Positions 13,402 to 18,224 of a stretch of DNA of 18,224 nucleotides are shown one piece after another. The stretch's first letter is position 1, and every line of letters starts with the position of its first letter. This stretch comes from Hyphomicrobiales bacterium (lineage in GTDB: Bacteria > Pseudomonadota > Alphaproteobacteria > Rhizobiales > Beijerinckiaceae), in contig JAIXZF010000337.1 in NCBI GenBank assembly GCA_027489835.1, positions 1 through 18,224 on the forward strand. Direction: 5' to 3'. The position numbers and the translations under genes were made by a program. Under the pieces are notes generated by a model. That model made no database searches. It was given only the letters and a program-made list of their open reading frames with translations, and was not told the origin of the DNA.

Positions 13402-13426
13402 GTATATACAATTCGTATCTTGTCAA
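13402..13426 (-). promoter_or_regulatory. brnTA promoter/operator region
   Basis: The only AT-rich patch in the neighbourhood (13389-13426). On the minus strand a perfect TTGACA -35 lies at 13426-13421. Next comes an ATAC-N5-GTAT inverted repeat (13418-13406) overlapping a perfect GTATATAC palindrome (13409-13402). TAAAAT at 13399-13394 is the best -10 match but at 21 bases spacing. Overlapping palindromes over a promoter suit an RHH autorepressor such as BrnA; this is inference. Confidence 0.5.
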
Positions 13427-13481
13427 CACCGGCGCACCCATGCGCCATGACGCCGCCATCGCGGCGTACTATATCTGTCCC

Positions 13482-15386
13482 ATGAAGTTCCCCCCTTCCA
13501 TTCTCGACGACATCAAGGCGCGGCTGCCGGCCTCGACCGTGGTCGGCCGGCGCGTGCGCCTCACCAAGGCGGGTCGGGAGTGGAAGGGGTTGTCGCCCTT
13601 CGGCAAGGAGCGCACGCCGTCCTTCTTCGTCAATGACGTCAAGCAGGCCTGGTTCGATTTCTCCTCCGGCCGCAACGGCGACATCTTCAAGTTCGTGATG
13701 GAGACCGAGGGTGTCTCCTTTCCCGAAGCCGTCGAGAGGCTCGCCGCGGAAGCAGGGGTCACGCTGCCGAAGATCACCGAGGACGCCGTCCGCCAGGAGG
13801 AGGTCCGCAAGGGTCTTTACGAGATCATCGAACTGGCGGCGCAGTTCTTCGAGGCCGAGCTGCGCGGGGTCCGCGGCGCCGAGGCGCGGCGCTATCTCGA
13901 ACGGCGCGGGCTGTCCGGCGATCCGGCCCGGGGCTTCCGTCTCGGCTACGCGCCTGCCGACCGCTTCGCCCTGCGCGACCATCTGGCCGGCAAGGGCGTG
14001 ACGTCCGAGGTGATGATCGAGGCCGGCCTGCTCATCCATGGCGACGACATCGCCGTGCCCTATGACCGGTTTCGCGACCGGGTGATGTTCCCCATTGCCG
14101 ATGTTCGCGGCCGGGTGATCGCCTTCGGCGGCCGGGCGATGAACGCGGACGCGCCCGCCAAATATCTCAACACCGCCGAGACCTCGCTCTTCCACAAGGG
14201 CCGGCTGCTCTACAACCATCACAATGCGCGGAAAGCGGCCCATGATGCGCGCGAGGTCATCGCTGTCGAGGGCTATGTCGACGTGATGGCGCTGACCATG
14301 GCGGGCTTTCCCCATGCGGTGGCGCCTCTCGGCACCGCGCTCACCGAGGAGCAGCTGGCGCTGCTCTGGCGCATGGCCGACGAGCCGACGCTGTGCTTCG
14401 ACGGCGACAAGGCCGGACGCAAGGCCGCCTGGCGCGCCATCGACGTGGCGCTCCCGGCGATGGAGCCCGGCAAGTCGCTGAAGTTCGCGCTGCTGCCCGA
14501 GGGCCAGGATCCCGACGATCTCCTGCGCTCGGGCGGACCGGCAGCTGTCGCGGCCGTGCTGGAGGCGGCGCGCCCGCTGGCCGACATGATCTGGGCGCGC
14601 GAGATCGAGGCCGGCCCGCTCGACACGCCCGAGCGCCGCGCCGCCTTCGAGCGCCGCATCGGCGCGGTCCTGGGCGCTCTGCGCGATGAGGCGACGCGCC
14701 GGCATTACCGCGCCGAGATGGATGGGCGCCTTGCCGCGCTGTTCCCGCCCCGGGCCCAGCGCGGCGGCCGCTACGAAGGCGGGCAGGGCGCGCGGGCAAC
14801 AGGCCAGCAGGGCGCCGGCCGGCCCGGCGGGCGCGGGCGCTTCGGCGTCGTCAATGGCCCTCCCCAGCCGCTTCGGGCGAGCCCCTCGCTGGCGCGCTCG
14901 GCGATCTTCGCCGGGCCGGCCATGGGCGACAATCCGCGCGAGGCGACGATCCTCGTCGGTCTTGCCGCCCATCCCGGCGTGATGCGCGCCTTCGCCGACG
15001 AGATTGCCGAGGTCGACTGGCAGGGCCATGGCGCCTTGCGCGTCTGCCAGGCGCTGCTGCAGGCGGTGGTCGACGGGCAGGCCGATGGCGAGGGCCTGTC
15101 GCGGACGCTCGACAGCGGCCCGGTAAGCGATGCCTTCGCCCGGCTGCAGCGCCTTGTGGCTCCCGCCGACCGGCTCCGCCTTGCGCTGGAAGCGGACGAG
15201 CATGCGGTTTCCGACATGATTCGGCAGGCTCTTGTCTTGCATCGTCGGGCGCGCACGCTACATACCGAACTCAAGGCCGCCGAGCGCGCCTTTTCCGAGG
15301 ATGCGAGCGAGGAGAACCTCGCCTGGTTGCTGGATGTCAAAGCCCGGCTGTCTTCGCTCGAGGGCACCGAAGCCTCCCAGGACTAG
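13482..15386 (+). CDS. dnaG: DNA primase
   Basis: A 634-residue primase that makes RNA primers at the replication fork with DnaB. The N-terminal domain (1-95) aligns with the CHC2 zinc domain, but all four metal ligands are replaced (S38, G41, D59, S62 by alignment with CPFH and CFGC). The core follows with KYLNTAETSLFHKG and the TOPRIM domain: E263 in AVEGYVDVMALTMAG and D307/D309 in CFDGDKAG. A Gly/Arg-rich linker (about 421-455) leads to the C-terminal DnaB-binding helices. I chose the ATG at 13482 because MKFPPSILDDIKARLP matches the alphaproteobacterial N-terminus; an in-frame ATG at 13440 would add 14 residues. Neither has a ribosome site. TATATC at 13470-13475 could give a leaderless transcript. 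rpoD follows 235 bases downstream. Confidence 0.96.
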   Translation: MKFPPSILDDIKARLPASTVVGRRVRLTKAGREWKGLSPFGKERTPSFFVNDVKQAWFDFSSGRNGDIFKFVMETEGVSFPEAVERLAAEAGVTLPKITEDAVRQEEVRKGLYEIIELAAQFFEAELRGVRGAEARRYLERRGLSGDPARGFRLGYAPADRFALRDHLAGKGVTSEVMIEAGLLIHGDDIAVPYDRFRDRVMFPIADVRGRVIAFGGRAMNADAPAKYLNTAETSLFHKGRLLYNHHNARKAAHDAREVIAVEGYVDVMALTMAGFPHAVAPLGTALTEEQLALLWRMADEPTLCFDGDKAGRKAAWRAIDVALPAMEPGKSLKFALLPEGQDPDDLLRSGGPAAVAAVLEAARPLADMIWAREIEAGPLDTPERRAAFERRIGAVLGALRDEATRRHYRAEMDGRLAALFPPRAQRGGRYEGGQGARATGQQGAGRPGGRGRFGVVNGPPQPLRASPSLARSAIFAGPAMGDNPREATILVGLAAHPGVMRAFADEIAEVDWQGHGALRVCQALLQAVVDGQADGEGLSRTLDSGPVSDAFARLQRLVAPADRLRLALEADEHAVSDMIRQALVLHRRARTLHTELKAAERAFSEDASEENLAWLLDVKARLSSLEGTEASQD

Positions 15387-15621
15387 ACGCGTCCGGGGCC
15401 GGATCCGGGGGTCCGGCAGCGTTCTTGGCCATGTCCGCGCCTGCGGCCATGCCGACGGATGGTAACCGTTCCGTAAGGAGCGTATTGGCCATCTGGAGAG
15501 ACGAGGGAATCAGTCGGGATGTTCATGGCCTCGGGTGAGGCCGTGGCAGCCCTTTTTTGACGTTGAGGACCGCGCTGCGAAGCGCTGCCCGCGCAAAGAC
15601 GCTGGATGAAAGAGCAGATTG
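15387..15621 (+). other. dnaG-rpoD intergenic region (235 bases)
   Basis: No coding sequence is seen. After the dnaG stop there is a GC-rich stretch with the palindrome CGGATCCG (about 15400-15407). Further on, a run of six T residues (15553-15558) leads into TTGACG (15557-15562), a possible -35 for rpoD, but I find no convincing -10 at 16-18 bases. CGCTGC occurs twice at about 15573-15588. The rpoD promoter is probably here but cannot be fixed by eye. Confidence 0.3.
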
Positions 15622-17646
<2,025 letters not shown>

Positions 17647-17656
17647 TCGGTTTCAA

Positions 17657-17714
17657 CACCAACGCAGCTGGTGGATAAGGCATGCAATCTCCAGTTCATC
17701 AAATCTGGATGAAC
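17657..17714 (+). terminator. Weak hairpins after rpoD
   Basis: Two small stems lie between the convergent rpoD and toxin genes: CACCA/TGGTG (17657-17661, 17669-17673) and GTTCATC/GATGAAC (17694-17700, 17708-17714, loop of 7). Neither is GC-rich or followed by a T run. They may help stop transcription, but the call is weak. Confidence 0.3.
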
Positions 17715-17738
17715 GCATGAGCCTCTGTTTGTGGATAC

Positions 17739-18014
17739 TCATCCATACACCTCGCGCCGGTGCGCCACGCGCAAGACCAGCACAGTGACGGTCTGATCCT
17801 GAATGCTGGCAATGATGCGTGTGTCGCCGACGCGGTAGCGCCAAAGGCCCTTCAGAGGACCTGACAAGGCCTTGCCAAACCGGCGCGGATCGTCAGGCGC
17901 GGCGATCTTGCCGCGCAGATAGGCGAGGACACGTTGACGCTCGGTTCCGCCGAGGGCTCGGAGTTCCTTCAAGGCGTCCTGATCGAACGTGACCGTCCAT
18001 GCAGGGGTCGTCAC
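17739..18014 (-). CDS. RelE/ParE superfamily toxin
   Basis: A 91-residue type II toxin. The C-terminal half is diagnostic: PLKGLWRYRVGDTRIIASIQ (about 53-72), then VTVLVLRVAHRREVYG. This is the RelE/ParE fold, with the conserved GLWRYRVGD turn and the final RxxHRREVY motif. RelE-type members cut mRNA in the ribosome, ParE-type members poison gyrase; the terminal HRREVY favours RelE. The start is GTG at 18014, since the same frame is closed 4 codons upstream by the antitoxin stop. The gap to the antitoxin is 9 bases, typical for a coupled pair. It is convergent with rpoD. Confidence 0.88.
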   Translation of the reverse strand: MTTPAWTVTFDQDALKELRALGGTERQRVLAYLRGKIAAPDDPRRFGKALSGPLKGLWRYRVGDTRIIASIQDQTVTVLVLRVAHRREVYG

Positions 18015-18023
18015 CTTGCGACG

Positions 18024-18224
18024 TCACAGACTTTTCAGGTCTTGAGCAAACTCCCGCTCGACATCATCCAGCGAAACCAGTCCGCCCCCGCGCTCCAGCC
18101 GGTCAAGCGCCAGATAGCCATCCTCGATCTCGTCGAGATGGCGCATGATGGCCTCGCGCGCATAAAAGCTCTTGGTCCGCCCGGTGCGTTTCGCCAGAGC
18201 GTCGAGACGCGCTTCGATGTCGTC
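18024..18224 (-). CDS. Type II antitoxin, RHH/RelB-like (partial, 5' end outside window)
   Basis: The last 66 residues of an antitoxin, open at the right edge and ending with TGA at 18026-18024. The visible part starts DDIEARLDALAKRTGRTKSF, the second half of a ribbon-helix-helix domain of the kind that begins with an RLP-type strand. It continues with YAREAIMRHLDEIEDGYLAL and the toxin-binding tail DRLERGGGLVSLDDVEREFA. This layout is that of antitoxins paired with RelE-type toxins. It should bind both the toxin at 17739-18014 and the operon promoter, which lies outside the window. Confidence 0.85.
   Translation of the reverse strand, partial: DDIEARLDALAKRTGRTKSFYAREAIMRHLDEIEDGYLALDRLERGGGLVSLDDVEREFAQDLKSL

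Noticed and set aside
13365..15242. A 625-codon minus-strand frame antisense to dnaG
   Set aside because: dnaG is unmistakable, so the antisense frame is a composition effect.
15387..15621. A rho-independent terminator after dnaG
   Set aside because: The T run at 15553-15558 has no stable stem directly before it, so I do not call it.

Overview
The window reads as chromosomal DNA of a high-GC alphaproteobacterium, most likely a member of the Hyphomicrobiales (Rhizobiales). The reasons are the very GC-rich codon use, the gene order yqeY ... dnaG - rpoD with carA divergent from yqeY, the alphaproteobacterial form of DnaG, and the RpoD sequence. Naming a genus from this sequence alone would be a guess. 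I see no tRNA, rRNA, CRISPR array, insertion sequence or prophage gene, and no gene-free stretch longer than 300 bases.

Layout. (1) 1-710 (-): N-terminal part of an NMT1/THI5-like ABC transporter substrate-binding protein, running off the left edge. (2) 995-4156 (+): an FAD-dependent oxidase, a flavodoxin-fold NAD(P)H oxidoreductase and a creatininase-family amidohydrolase. They are separated by gaps containing palindromic repeats, one of them a 125-bp nested-hairpin element. They look catabolic or accessory. (3) 4235-9023 (+): a compact probable operon for surface-sugar work: ManC/CpsB, a SIS-only KpsF/KdsD-like sugar-phosphate isomerase, a 704-residue fusion of a lactate/malate-dehydrogenase-like domain with an HprK-like P-loop domain, a 30-codon membrane peptide, and a GtrA-family membrane protein. 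(4) 10940-9026 (-): carA followed after 10 bases by a class I methyltransferase, convergent with gtrA with only 2 bases between stop codons. (5) 11079-12783 (+): yqeY and a GT4-type glycosyltransferase, tightly coupled. (6) 13349-12803 (-): a BrnT/BrnA toxin-antitoxin pair. (7) 13482-17646 (+): dnaG and rpoD. (8) 17739-18224 (-): a RelE/ParE-type toxin and the C-terminal part of its RHH-type antitoxin, cut by the right edge.

How it fits together. ManC supplies GDP-mannose, the SIS protein probably interconverts a ketose and aldose phosphate, GtrA is of the type that moves lipid-linked sugars across the membrane, and the nearby glycosyltransferase may use activated sugars. The dehydrogenase-like/HprK-like fusion in the middle of this operon is the most unusual gene. 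By inference it could be a redox- or metabolite-sensing kinase or phosphorylase acting on a sugar or on a partner protein. Two toxin-antitoxin modules flank the core dnaG-rpoD pair, and the DnaG protein has lost all four residues of the usual primase zinc-binding motif.
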